A stretch of DNA of 36,975 nucleotides, taken from NCBI GenBank assembly GCA_026413625.1, contig JAOAKO010000001.1, positions 1 to 36,975 on the forward strand, in the 5' to 3' direction. The DNA comes from Microcaldota archaeon (GTDB lineage: Archaea; Micrarchaeota; Micrarchaeia; CABMEP01). Positions 25,377 through 32,095 of the stretch are shown here, piece by piece (the stretch's first letter is position 1; each line of letters begins with the position of its first letter). Both the position numbers and the translations under genes were made by a program. The notes beneath the pieces were generated by a model, which did not search any database, was not told where the DNA came from, and was given only the letters and a program-made list of their open reading frames with translations.

Positions 25377-25893
25377 AACTACTAAAACTGCGGAAGCAGC
25401 TGATATAACGGATGTTGAATCTTCTGAAAAGGTCGAGAAATTGGAAGAAATTGCAGGGCAAAAAGAAGAGGCAAAGCCAAAAAGAAGAGCCTCAAAGAAG
25501 CAGATTGTTGTTTCAGCAAGAAGAAAGATGGCCATTGCAAGATCTTCCATCAAGCCCGGAAAGGGCGTTATCAAGATAAACAAGATGAGTCTTAATGCAT
25601 TGGACAATCCTTACATTAAGACTCTAATCGCAGAGCCTCTAAAGATTGCAAACGATTACGTCTCCCAAGTCGACATCGATGTTGACGTGCGCGGAGGGGG
25701 GCAAATGGGCCAGGCTCAGGCGGCAAGGGCAGCAATCGCAAAGGCTCTTGTAGCATACACGAAGGATTCACAGCTTAAGAAAGAAATGCTGGCATATGAC
25801 AGATTTATGCTGGTAGACGACGTAAGGCAAGTTGAGCCAAAGAAATTCAAGGGAAGAAAAGCAAGAGCAAGATTCCAGAAGTCTTACAGATAA
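25363..25893 (+). CDS. rps9: 30S ribosomal protein S9 (uS9)
   Basis: Small-subunit head protein whose C-terminal tail reaches P-site tRNA. The core begins near residue 46 (KQIVVSARRKMAIARSSIKPGKGVIKIN) and ends with KKFKGRKARARFQKSYR, the conserved basic tail ending in Arg. The first 45 residues are an extra Lys/Glu/Ala-rich extension, making 176 residues instead of about 135. The ATG at 25363 lies inside rpl13 and follows GGGTTGGT; the earlier in-frame start at 25336 is unlikely. Confidence 0.97.
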   Translation: MAKRKTTKTAEAADITDVESSEKVEKLEEIAGQKEEAKPKRRASKKQIVVSARRKMAIARSSIKPGKGVIKINKMSLNALDNPYIKTLIAEPLKIANDYVSQVDIDVDVRGGGQMGQAQAARAAIAKALVAYTKDSQLKKEMLAYDRFMLVDDVRQVEPKKFKGRKARARFQKSYR

Positions 25894-25913
25894 ACGTATC
25901 TTACGGTGTACTT

Positions 25914-26312
25914 ATGTCAATTCAAAAAACCAAAGATAAATCGAACAATCCAATCTTTTCACTTGCAGAAAGCACTAAGAAGCACTGGAGTGAAATGAGG
26001 ATATTTACATCTACAAGCTTTGGAAATTTCGAAATTCTTCTCGAATCTAAAATAGATTCTATAAAGGTCAAAAAAATAGAATCTGTATACGAGCCGAGCA
26101 ATGAAGTTTATATTAGGGTCAATGACCTAATAAGCCTTAACGAGGTTATAAGCAAGATTAAAAACGTGCTGAATAAACCAAGATTAAACATTGCGAATGC
26201 AGTGGACATACAGCTCTTGCTGCATGACGATGCAAGTAAAAATTTAGTAACTGATTTCGCGAACCATATCGTTAGAAATAAGGAGATGTTCCAAGATAAT
26301 TCAAAAGAATAG
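25914..26312 (+). CDS. Unknown protein inside the S9-Rpo10 gap
   Basis: A 132-residue protein that I do not recognise, in a place where most archaea have no gene. It contains a mixed alpha/beta pattern: EMRIFTSTSFGNFEILLESKIDSIKVKKIESVYEPS suggests beta strands, and SLNEVISKIKNVLNKPRLNIANAVDIQLLLHDDA suggests helices. No membrane segment or Cys/His metal motif. The ATG has CGGTGTACTT upstream and lies 20 bases after rps9, and rpoN begins 13 bases after its stop. So it is co-transcribed with translation genes and likely to be lineage-specific. Confidence 0.8.
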   Translation: MSIQKTKDKSNNPIFSLAESTKKHWSEMRIFTSTSFGNFEILLESKIDSIKVKKIESVYEPSNEVYIRVNDLISLNEVISKIKNVLNKPRLNIANAVDIQLLLHDDASKNLVTDFANHIVRNKEMFQDNSKE

Positions 26313-26325
26313 AAGAGGTAATCAA

Positions 26326-26523
26326 ATGTTGCCACCGATAAGATGTTTCTCATGCGGAAAACCGATAGGCCATCTGTTTGAGAGCTATAAAGAAAAAACA
26401 TCCCAAGGAAAGGATGCAGCGGCAGTGCTGGATGAACTTGGAGTCAAGAAATACTGCTGCAGAAGAATGTTCATATCTTATGTTGATTTGACCGATGAAG
26501 TTATTCACTACAAGGGTCATTAG
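26326..26523 (+). CDS. rpoN: RNA polymerase subunit N (Rpo10)
   Basis: Small zinc-binding polymerase subunit (RPB10 homologue) that holds the Rpo3/Rpo11 platform. The 65-residue sequence has the unusual CxxC...CC zinc site: Cys7 and Cys10 in RCFSCGKPIGHL and Cys44-Cys45 in KKYCCRRMFISYVDL. Size is normal. GAGGTAATCAA precedes the ATG. In many archaea rpoK and enolase follow; here neither does, and tRNA-Pro and rps2 come next. Confidence 0.97.
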   Translation: MLPPIRCFSCGKPIGHLFESYKEKTSQGKDAAAVLDELGVKKYCCRRMFISYVDLTDEVIHYKGH

Positions 26524-26532
26524 GTTGACGGT

Positions 26533-26553
26533 ATCTGAATTTGGCATTCAGAT
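26533..26553 (+). terminator. Stem-loop after rpoN
   Basis: ATCTGAAT and ATTCAGAT form a perfect 8-bp stem around TTGGC, ten bases past the rpoN stop and 28 before tRNA-Pro. No T-tract follows, so it may be a processing or stabilising hairpin for the mRNA 3' end and not a terminator. Confidence 0.4.
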
Positions 26554-26580
26554 TCAATAGTTTAATGGTCGCTTGAGAGC

Positions 26581-26688
26581 GGGGCTGTCTGCTAGCCTGG
26601 TTAGGCTTCCACCTTGGGGTGGTGGCGACCCGAGTTCAAGAAACCCCAGGCATTCATGCCTGGAGATTGAACAAATCTCGGCGGCCCC
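26581..26688 (+). tRNA. tRNA-Pro (GGG) with intron in the T-loop
   Basis: The acceptor GGGGCTG pairs with CGGCCCC (one T-G). The D-arm contains TAGCCTGGTTA. The anticodon stem CCACC/GGTGG encloses TTGGGGT with anticodon GGG. T-stem halves CCGAG (26630-26634) and CTCGG (26677-26681) are separated by 42 bases. Removing 26640-26674 gives loop TTCAAAT and a 73-base tRNA. Discriminator A at 26689; no CCA encoded. Positions 10 and 25 are a T-T mismatch in the D-stem, a weak point. The gene lies between rpoN and rps2. Confidence 0.87.
26640..26674 (+). other. T-loop intron of tRNA-Pro (35 bases)
   Basis: Helix GTTC (26634-26637) pairs with GAAC (26669-26672). Bulges are AAG (26638-26640) and AAA (26673-26675). 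The intron has its own hairpin, CCAGGCA-TTCA-TGCCTGG (26646-26663). Cutting after the second bulge base gives the stated ends, between positions 58 and 59, one base different from the tRNA-Leu intron. Confidence 0.75.
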
Positions 26689-26748
26689 ATAATCTCAAAC
26701 ACATGAATTTGCGTTAATAAATTTAAATTATGTTAGAAGGTTGATTAA

Positions 26749-27432
26749 ATGGTTGAAAATGAAAATCCTCACGAACAATATCTCGAGGCCGGGGTTCACA
26801 TCGGCACAAGAGTATCCAGCAAATGGATGAAAAAATTTGTTTATAAGTTTAGAAAGGACAAGCTTGTGATGCTTAATGTTGAGATGATAGACAACAGGAT
26901 AAAAGAGATGGCAAAGATTCTTGCCAAGTACGACATGTCAAAGGTAGCAGTGGTAGCTTCCCGTGTTTACGCTGTCCCCGCTGCAAAGAAGTTTGCAGAA
27001 ATATTCGGGGCAAAACCATTCCTTGGAAGATTTATACCTGGAACATTCACTAATCCATCAAATGAAAAGTTTTTCGAGCCGCAAATAATATTCGTCTGCG
27101 ATCCTAGAGTCGAGAAGCAGGCACTTATCGAAGGAACTTTCAGCGGAGCGCTGAATGTTGGATTGGCAGACACCGACAACTCAATAAAGAATCTCGATTT
27201 CTTCATCCCATGCAACAATAAGGGTAAAAAGTCAGTTCCGTTCGTATTTTATTTACTGTCCAAAGAGCTTATGAAGGCAAAGGGATTGATTAAGGACGAT
27301 TCAGAATTCAAATACAAGCCGGAAGATTTCGAGCTTACCTCTTTGACATCTGAGGAGAAGAAGGAAGTAGAAGAGTCTGAAAAAGAAGCGCAAAAAATGG
27401 AATCTGAAGAATCGGATGAAGAGCCAGAATAA
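26749..27432 (+). CDS. rps2: 30S ribosomal protein S2 (uS2)
   Basis: Small-subunit body protein. Signatures: EQYLEAGVHIGTRVSSKWMKKFVYK, RIKEMAKILAKYDMSKVAVVASRVYAVPAAKKFAE, GRFIPGTFTNP and GLADTDNSIKNLDFFIPCNNKGKKSVPFVFYLLSKEL. It has 227 residues including an acidic Glu/Ser-rich tail of about 35. AAGGTTGATTAA precedes the ATG. A T-rich stretch (27437-27487) follows its stop. Confidence 0.97.
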   Translation: MVENENPHEQYLEAGVHIGTRVSSKWMKKFVYKFRKDKLVMLNVEMIDNRIKEMAKILAKYDMSKVAVVASRVYAVPAAKKFAEIFGAKPFLGRFIPGTFTNPSNEKFFEPQIIFVCDPRVEKQALIEGTFSGALNVGLADTDNSIKNLDFFIPCNNKGKKSVPFVFYLLSKELMKAKGLIKDDSEFKYKPEDFELTSLTSEEKKEVEESEKEAQKMESEESDEEPE

Positions 27433-27436
27433 CGAT

Positions 27437-27487
27437 TCTTCGCCTTATTTTATTTCTTTTGTATGCATTCTATTTTCCTTATTTTTC
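27437..27487 (+). terminator. T-rich end of the S2 transcript
   Basis: Several T-runs (TTATTTTATTTCTTTTG, TATTTTCCTTATTTTTCC) fill the gap between the rps2 stop and the convergent lipoprotein gene. No hairpin is needed for archaeal termination here. Confidence 0.45.
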
Positions 27488-27513
27488 CAATATTCTAATC
27501 AGCCTGTTTATCG

Positions 27514-28734
27514 TTATTGCTTCATGCATTCATTTTTCAACGCTTCGTCAAGAATATATGCGCAGTAGTCGGTAGCCAATCTTTCTCGTTTTATTGCCAT
27601 GTTAATGCACAGATCTTTATAATATCCGTCGTTCATCTTTATGCAATTTTCAAATGAGACTTGGCTTCCCGCAATCACTTGAATGTAACAGTCGGACACA
27701 TCCTTTCTTGTCAGGCTTGTAGTGTTGAGCAGTATTTCGCATTCAGACGGCATCGCGTTAAGCTTTGCTACGTTCTGAACGCACGTTTTCTTAAGCATTA
27801 TTGTCTTTATTTCGTTGCAAGCAGCCACATCCAGATTCGTCATCGCATAGTCCCAATAGCAAGAGTCTCTTTTTTGCTCTGTAGATATCTCCCTACAGAA
27901 GTTCATTTCCCCTACTTTCGCGGTGCATTTTTGGTAACAGTCGTCCTTGTACGTTGCTGTCTGTATAACGCCGCACCATGAGCAGGAGGATGAGTACATC
28001 GCATAGTATTGGTAGCAATAATCTTTAACCTGAACATTCTCAAGCCCTCCACACTGTACATTTTTTGCCAGTATGCTTTCGCACGCTGTCTTGATTCCAA
28101 CGCTTGATATTTGCGGGCATTTGTTTTCCGAAAGCGTGATTGAGTAATTCATATAGCACTCATCTTTTTGAAGTTGTGACGGCATCTTTTCGCAGTAGGA
28201 TGAATTTCTTTTTGCCACCGAGTTGCAGATGTTTAGTTTGTACGTGTCGTTTATCTGCTTGCATTCCTCTGCGTAGTCCCTAAGCAGGCAGTCTCTTCTT
28301 ATGCTCAGATTGTTTATCATGTTGCACGCCGAATCTCCGAATTTTGACGAGGCATTTTTATAGCACATGTCGGCATCTAATGAATCAAGTTTTGAGCAAT
28401 AGCTATAGTTGTAAGATGAAAGCTTAGAAACGCATTCGACATAATATGATTTGCTTTCAGGCGATGTAGACAATAGCAATTCACAGTCATCAATGTTCAT
28501 GTTGTTGTACGCTCTTTCAATTATGCATCTCTCCTTTCCAATCAGCAAGTCCTCGCATCTTGTAGGAAGTGTCTGGTTTGTTTGATTGCTTGCGTTCACA
28601 TCCTGGCCGGTTTGATTATGGGTTTCATTCTTCTTTATAACGGGTCCGGTTTCTACGCTCTTTTCAATGCATCCATATAAAAAGATTAATGCGAATAAAA
28701 CGAATACGACAAAAACAATGTTGTTCTTTTTCAT
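27514..28734 (-). CDS. Secreted lipoprotein of regular cysteine repeats
   Basis: A 406-residue surface protein. Residues 1-21 are a hydrophobic signal ending in the lipobox LYG-Cys22. Residues 23-58 are a flexible linker with five N-glycosylation sequons (Asn36, 40, 47, 50, 53). The rest holds 30 more cysteines, at 60, 70, 84, 101, 113, 124, 137, 149, 158, 170, 181, 193 and so on to 391 and 403, mostly 10-14 apart. They make about 13 units of roughly 24 residues, each with a form like C-x2-I/L...K/R-D-x-C-Y...A. This looks like a helical-hairpin solenoid stitched by disulfides. I do not know its family. Start 28734 has CAGGTATTAAG upstream; an earlier in-frame ATG (28767) lies inside the ureohydrolase gene. 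Gap to speB stop is 19 bases, so probably one operon. Confidence 0.88.
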   Translation of the reverse strand: MKKNNIVFVVFVLFALIFLYGCIEKSVETGPVIKKNETHNQTGQDVNASNQTNQTLPTRCEDLLIGKERCIIERAYNNMNIDDCELLLSTSPESKSYYVECVSKLSSYNYSYCSKLDSLDADMCYKNASSKFGDSACNMINNLSIRRDCLLRDYAEECKQINDTYKLNICNSVAKRNSSYCEKMPSQLQKDECYMNYSITLSENKCPQISSVGIKTACESILAKNVQCGGLENVQVKDYCYQYYAMYSSSCSWCGVIQTATYKDDCYQKCTAKVGEMNFCREISTEQKRDSCYWDYAMTNLDVAACNEIKTIMLKKTCVQNVAKLNAMPSECEILLNTTSLTRKDVSDCYIQVIAGSQVSFENCIKMNDGYYKDLCINMAIKRERLATDYCAYILDEALKNECMKQ

Positions 28735-28753
28735 CTTAATACCTGTTAAACCA

Positions 28754-29659
28754 TTATTTAGCTTCATAACATTCCTCCCATTTTTCTTCTTCCGCCTGCT
28801 GTTTAAACCTTATTCCTATTATCTTGTATGCAAGCTGCGCGCATATTATTGAAGGCATTTTGAACCCGCCTATTGGAGCATGCTCGGTTATATCGCATCC
28901 GATTATATTTCTTTTTTCTCCGATCTTCATAAGCGGTGTTACCACTTCATCCCAGCTTAAACCCCATGGTTCAGGCATCGGAGTCGCAGGCATTAAAGTA
29001 GGATCGAATGCGTCAACATCTATACTGATGTACACATTGTCCTCAACTTCCTTCAAAAAATCATTAAGCTCTTTTTGAGTGCTTATTCTACAGTAGGCAT
29101 TTATTTTTTCAGCCTCATCCAATTCCTCACTTCCGATGCTTCTTGTACCAAGCAGACTAACATTAATCTTTTCTTCTATCAGTCTTTTAGTAACTGATAG
29201 ATTAGAATATTTTTTTCCTTCGAATTCGTCTTTCATGTCAGCATGCGCATCGATTATCAAAACACTGAATTTTTCTTTCATTTCTCTCATTTTTTCAGCT
29301 GCCGCTTTTACTGTAGCGAGCGAGATCGATTGATCTCCGCCCAGCACAAGCGGGAATTTTTCATCGTCTAAAATTTTTTTCGTTGTCTGATAAATAGAAT
29401 TCAAACCCTGCTCTCCGGCATACATCCTTTCTGGAAGTGGATATATTTTTGCCGCACAGGGAGAATAGTTGAGCTGAAGGTCGTAATCCTCCATATTCCA
29501 GTTCTCAAGTATCTCGGAAGGCCCAAGCAATGTCTGTTCAGAAATAGATGTCGAGGCAAACGGAGCGGGTAGTATCACTGCCCTTGAATCTTCATAAGTA
29601 AGATCAATGCCCATGAAATTGACCTTTGGCAGTATAGAATTTACCCTCTTATTTGCCAT
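28754..29659 (-). CDS. speB: Agmatinase-like ureohydrolase with altered metal ligands
   Basis: Ureohydrolase fold, 301 residues; relatives remove urea from agmatine or aminopropylagmatine, giving putrescine or spermidine. Conserved parts: DAHADMKDE (Asp137, His139, Asp141), SIDVDAFDP (Asp214, Asp216) and PMPEPWGLSWDEV. Two changes stand out. GGDHS, whose His is a manganese ligand, is GGDQS (Gln110), and the usual SHG after the second motif is SNLS (Asn153). The loop DPxxxPGTGTPEPGG reads DPTLMPATPMPEPWG. So the metal centre is probably changed, and the enzyme could be inactive or use another substrate. It lies between deoxyhypusine synthase and the lipoprotein, all leftward. A TATA-like CTTTTTAAAC about 25 bases upstream indicates its own leaderless start. 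Confidence 0.85.
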   Translation of the reverse strand: MANKRVNSILPKVNFMGIDLTYEDSRAVILPAPFASTSISEQTLLGPSEILENWNMEDYDLQLNYSPCAAKIYPLPERMYAGEQGLNSIYQTTKKILDDEKFPLVLGGDQSISLATVKAAAEKMREMKEKFSVLIIDAHADMKDEFEGKKYSNLSVTKRLIEEKINVSLLGTRSIGSEELDEAEKINAYCRISTQKELNDFLKEVEDNVYISIDVDAFDPTLMPATPMPEPWGLSWDEVVTPLMKIGEKRNIIGCDITEHAPIGGFKMPSIICAQLAYKIIGIRFKQQAEEEKWEECYEAK

Positions 29660-29707
29660 AATTTAGTTTGTATGGTTTAGTTTAAAAAGTTTAGCGTATT
29701 CGGCTAT

Positions 29708-30724
29708 TTATTTCTCTGATTTAAATGCAGCGGCAACAATGATTGGAAATGCAATCGTTGCATCGCAAAATACTTTTACCGATTTTGCCCCGGGTTTTAG
29801 CTTTCCCCAAGAAACAGCTTCATCAGGCCTTGCGCCACTGTCCGATCCTCCTTCCTCAATTTCTGTATTAATGTAGATGGTGTATTCAGCCCCGTTCCTG
29901 TATAGGTTGGCATTCATTATATGATGCTTTATTATTCCCCCTCCAAGCACAATAACTCCTGTTTTTCTTGCATCAAGAACCATGTTAACTAATTTGTTCA
30001 TGTCTGAGGCGATATCAATTTTTAGGTCTGCGTTTTTCTTGTCGCTCTCCCTGAAGAAGTAAATCATGTCGCCTATCGATCCGTCTGTCAATGCCGGGCA
30101 GAATACTGGGATGTTGTTTCTTGAAGCCCAGTAATAGATTGATCTCTTGTCTTCCACCTTCATGCCAAGCCTATAAATGAATTCTGAAGGAGTATGCGCA
30201 TGACCGGTTTTTCTTTGCTCCTCGAGGAGCTCAGCCAAGAATGGATGCATCATTTTTTCAAATTTAATGTATCTGTCGTTTGGCACAAACACATTTCCTA
30301 TCCTATTTATTCCCTTCTTCCTGAGTTCAGCCCCACTAGCTTTGAAATCTCCGACATAAAACGGTCCAAATGTCTTAAGTATGTCCTCTTCAACTCCTCC
30401 AGTTGTAGTAATCAATGCCTTTACCATTTTGTGCTCAACTAAATATCTTATTATATCTCTTATTCCAGAGCTTACCATATTGGAATTATATGCAAGAAAT
30501 ATGTCTGCTCCTTCTTTTCTCATTTCCTTTGCAATTTCTATAGCCTTTCCAAGGTTGGATGCCTGCATTCCAACATTAGAAAATGAATCTAACAGTGAGA
30601 CAATGCTTTCCTTTCTTGAAAGATCAAATTCGTTAAAATCATATCCATTCACTTCAGGCAATCCTTTTGGTTCTACTGATTGCTTATAGTTTGCATCATG
30701 CGCTTTTTTAACTCTGCCCTTCAT
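29708..30724 (-). CDS. dys: Deoxyhypusine synthase
   Basis: Transfers the aminobutyl group of spermidine to a lysine of aIF5A, the first step of hypusine formation needed for translation. The 338-residue protein has SNMVSSGIRDIIRYLVEHKMVKALITTTGGVEEDILK, HTPSEFIYRLG, the NAD/spermidine site GSIGDMIYFF, GGGIIKHHIMNANLYRNGAEYTIYINT and the active-site segment GSDSGARPDEAVSWGKL with its catalytic Lys. Length is normal. AAGGTGGAAAA precedes the ATG. It is divergent from the winged-helix gene and 48 bases upstream of the ureohydrolase gene. A TATA-like AGATTTAATATTC (about 30757-30769) serves it. Confidence 0.96.
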   Translation of the reverse strand: MKGRVKKAHDANYKQSVEPKGLPEVNGYDFNEFDLSRKESIVSLLDSFSNVGMQASNLGKAIEIAKEMRKEGADIFLAYNSNMVSSGIRDIIRYLVEHKMVKALITTTGGVEEDILKTFGPFYVGDFKASGAELRKKGINRIGNVFVPNDRYIKFEKMMHPFLAELLEEQRKTGHAHTPSEFIYRLGMKVEDKRSIYYWASRNNIPVFCPALTDGSIGDMIYFFRESDKKNADLKIDIASDMNKLVNMVLDARKTGVIVLGGGIIKHHIMNANLYRNGAEYTIYINTEIEEGGSDSGARPDEAVSWGKLKPGAKSVKVFCDATIAFPIIVAAAFKSEK

Positions 30725-30753
30725 TTTTCCACCTTGTTTTCTTATTAATCACT

Positions 30754-30773
30754 GCAAGAATATTAAATCTTGC
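30754..30773. promoter_or_regulatory. Shared promoter with inverted repeat
   Basis: GCAAGA (30754-30759) and TCTTGC (30768-30773) flank the AT-rich core ATATTAAA. Read rightward the core is a TATA box about 25 bases before ATG 30789; read leftward it is one for dys (ATG 30724). An inverted repeat over the promoter of a divergent regulator gene is a plausible operator. Confidence 0.45.
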
Positions 30774-30788
30774 TGTTCTAATATAATT

Positions 30789-31253
30789 ATGGAAATTCCA
30801 GAGTCAAAACTTATCAAGTCTGAATTGATATTAAGGGACATGGATTTAAGCCAAGAAGTTAAGATGGCAAGAAAGTCTCTAGTGAGATGGCTTGCGCTTT
30901 CTTTGGGAATTATATCAAAGAATGAGTCAAGGCAGTCGGTTCTTAACGTTCTCGAAGCTCTTCTATACTACCATCTTAAGGAGAAAAAAGAGCCGAATTA
31001 CCAGGATTTGGTGGACTACTTCTCGCAGAATAACATCCAAATGAATGAAAAGACAATCAGATATCATCTTACTCAACTAAGAAAAATGGGCCTGCTCGAT
31101 GACAGCAGAGGAACATACAGGTTCTCAGGCTTCCAGTATGACAATCTCTCCTCTGCGTTAGAGCAGACATACCAGAAGAGAGCATATCTAACATTTTTCA
31201 ACATTAAAGAGGCGATTAGCGTTTTGGAAAAAATGTATGAAGAGCAAAGATAG
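30789..31253 (+). CDS. Winged-helix transcription regulator
   Basis: A 154-residue protein. Residues about 48-115 read as a winged helix: QSVLNVLEALLYYHLKEKKEPNYQDLVDYF (helix 1-2), NEKTIRYHLTQLRKMGLL (recognition helix, about 86-103) and a wing DDSRGTYRFSG. The rest (about 120-154) is a helical dimerisation-like tail. No ligand domain is visible. It belongs to the general ArsR/PadR-like winged-helix group of archaea; I cannot name a family. The ATG is leaderless (TATA about 25 bases before) and shares an inverted repeat with the dys promoter, so it may control dys or itself. Confidence 0.8.
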   Translation: MEIPESKLIKSELILRDMDLSQEVKMARKSLVRWLALSLGIISKNESRQSVLNVLEALLYYHLKEKKEPNYQDLVDYFSQNNIQMNEKTIRYHLTQLRKMGLLDDSRGTYRFSGFQYDNLSSALEQTYQKRAYLTFFNIKEAISVLEKMYEEQR

Positions 31254-31291
31254 CTAAGATTCTTATCTAAAGTAACCTAAAGGGTGGTCGC

Positions 31292-31888
31292 ATGTTAATA
31301 GTTGATTTAGAGACGACAGGTGTAAATCCAAAAAAGAACTCAATAATAAGTATAGGCGCAATAGACTTTCTTCATCCCGAAAGGACATTTTATGAGGAAT
31401 GCAGACCATGGAACGGAGCAGAAATAGATGACGATGCGTTGGCAGTGAATGGATTCACAAAAGAACAAATTATTGATGAAAACAAAAAGACACTTTATGA
31501 GGCCATGAATAATTTTCTCAAATGGGTTGGAGAATCTGAGAATCAGACTCTCGGAGGCCATAACTTTGGTTTTGACTGGGCTTTTCTAAAAGAGACAGCT
31601 GAAATTTATAATCTTTCCTGGAAGCCGCATAGGAGAATAGTGGATTTGCATTCGGTTTGCTATACCCATCATCTTAAGAGAGGAATTTCACCACCCCTGA
31701 AAGATAACAGAACAGACCTTAGCTTTAACAAGGTTCTTAATTACGTAGGGATTCCGGACGAGCCTGTACCGCACAATGCCCTATTCGGTGCAAAGGCAGC
31801 AGCTGAATCCTTCTCAAGGATCCTTTACGGAAGGGGATTGCTGGAAGAATTCAGGAGATACGAGATACCAAACTATCTCAGAGTATAA
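31292..31888 (+). CDS. DnaQ-like 3'-5' exonuclease fold, last acidic residue missing
   Basis: A 198-residue RNase H-fold protein of the DEDDh exonuclease family (DnaQ, RNase T, ExoX-like). Exo I is LIVDLETTGVNP (Asp5, Glu7); Exo II is GGHNFGFDWAFLKE (Asp95); Exo III has PHNALFGAKAAAE with His161. In the family, the fourth acidic residue lies five positions after that His (HxxxxD); here that position is Gly166. This suggests reduced or lost activity or a substitute residue (Glu172 is near). ATG preceded by GGGTGGTCGC. It follows the winged-helix gene by 38 bases, perhaps as one operon. Substrate unknown. Confidence 0.82.
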   Translation: MLIVDLETTGVNPKKNSIISIGAIDFLHPERTFYEECRPWNGAEIDDDALAVNGFTKEQIIDENKKTLYEAMNNFLKWVGESENQTLGGHNFGFDWAFLKETAEIYNLSWKPHRRIVDLHSVCYTHHLKRGISPPLKDNRTDLSFNKVLNYVGIPDEPVPHNALFGAKAAAESFSRILYGRGLLEEFRRYEIPNYLRV

Positions 31889-32011
31889 TTCTCATTTAAC
31901 CAGTTTCATGAGCAGCAGATATAAATACAATCTCATCGCCACATTAAGTCTCTTCAAAAGTAAATGCAGATTCATATAGTATAGTTAACATCCTTCTACT
32001 TTTTGCTCTCT

Positions 32012-32095
32012 GGCTGAAGAACCTTACATCCTTCTTTTCTGCATCAGACAGCATGAATGCGACCATAGAACGCAATCCTGCTTCACCTTCAAAGA
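32012..32095 (-). pseudogene. Fossil of a TrmB-type regulator gene
   Basis: This stretch is nearly identical to 34741-34825, an internal part of the intact TrmB-type gene at 34439-35167. Read leftward it encodes GEAGLRSMVAFMLSDAEKKDVRFFS; the intact copy has FLLSDAEKKDVWRFFS, so one Trp codon is gone and Leu became Met. Directly before it (32096 on) comes the sequence that in the intact copy lies upstream of the gene, so about 350 bases, including the DNA-binding half, are deleted. The remainder of 31889-32011 is AT-rich and I see no gene in it. Confidence 0.75.

Noticed and set aside
29708-30724. Alternative idea that this gene is a homospermidine synthase
   Set aside because: The ARPDEAVSWGKL active-site segment and full length fit deoxyhypusine synthase, which archaea need for aIF5A.
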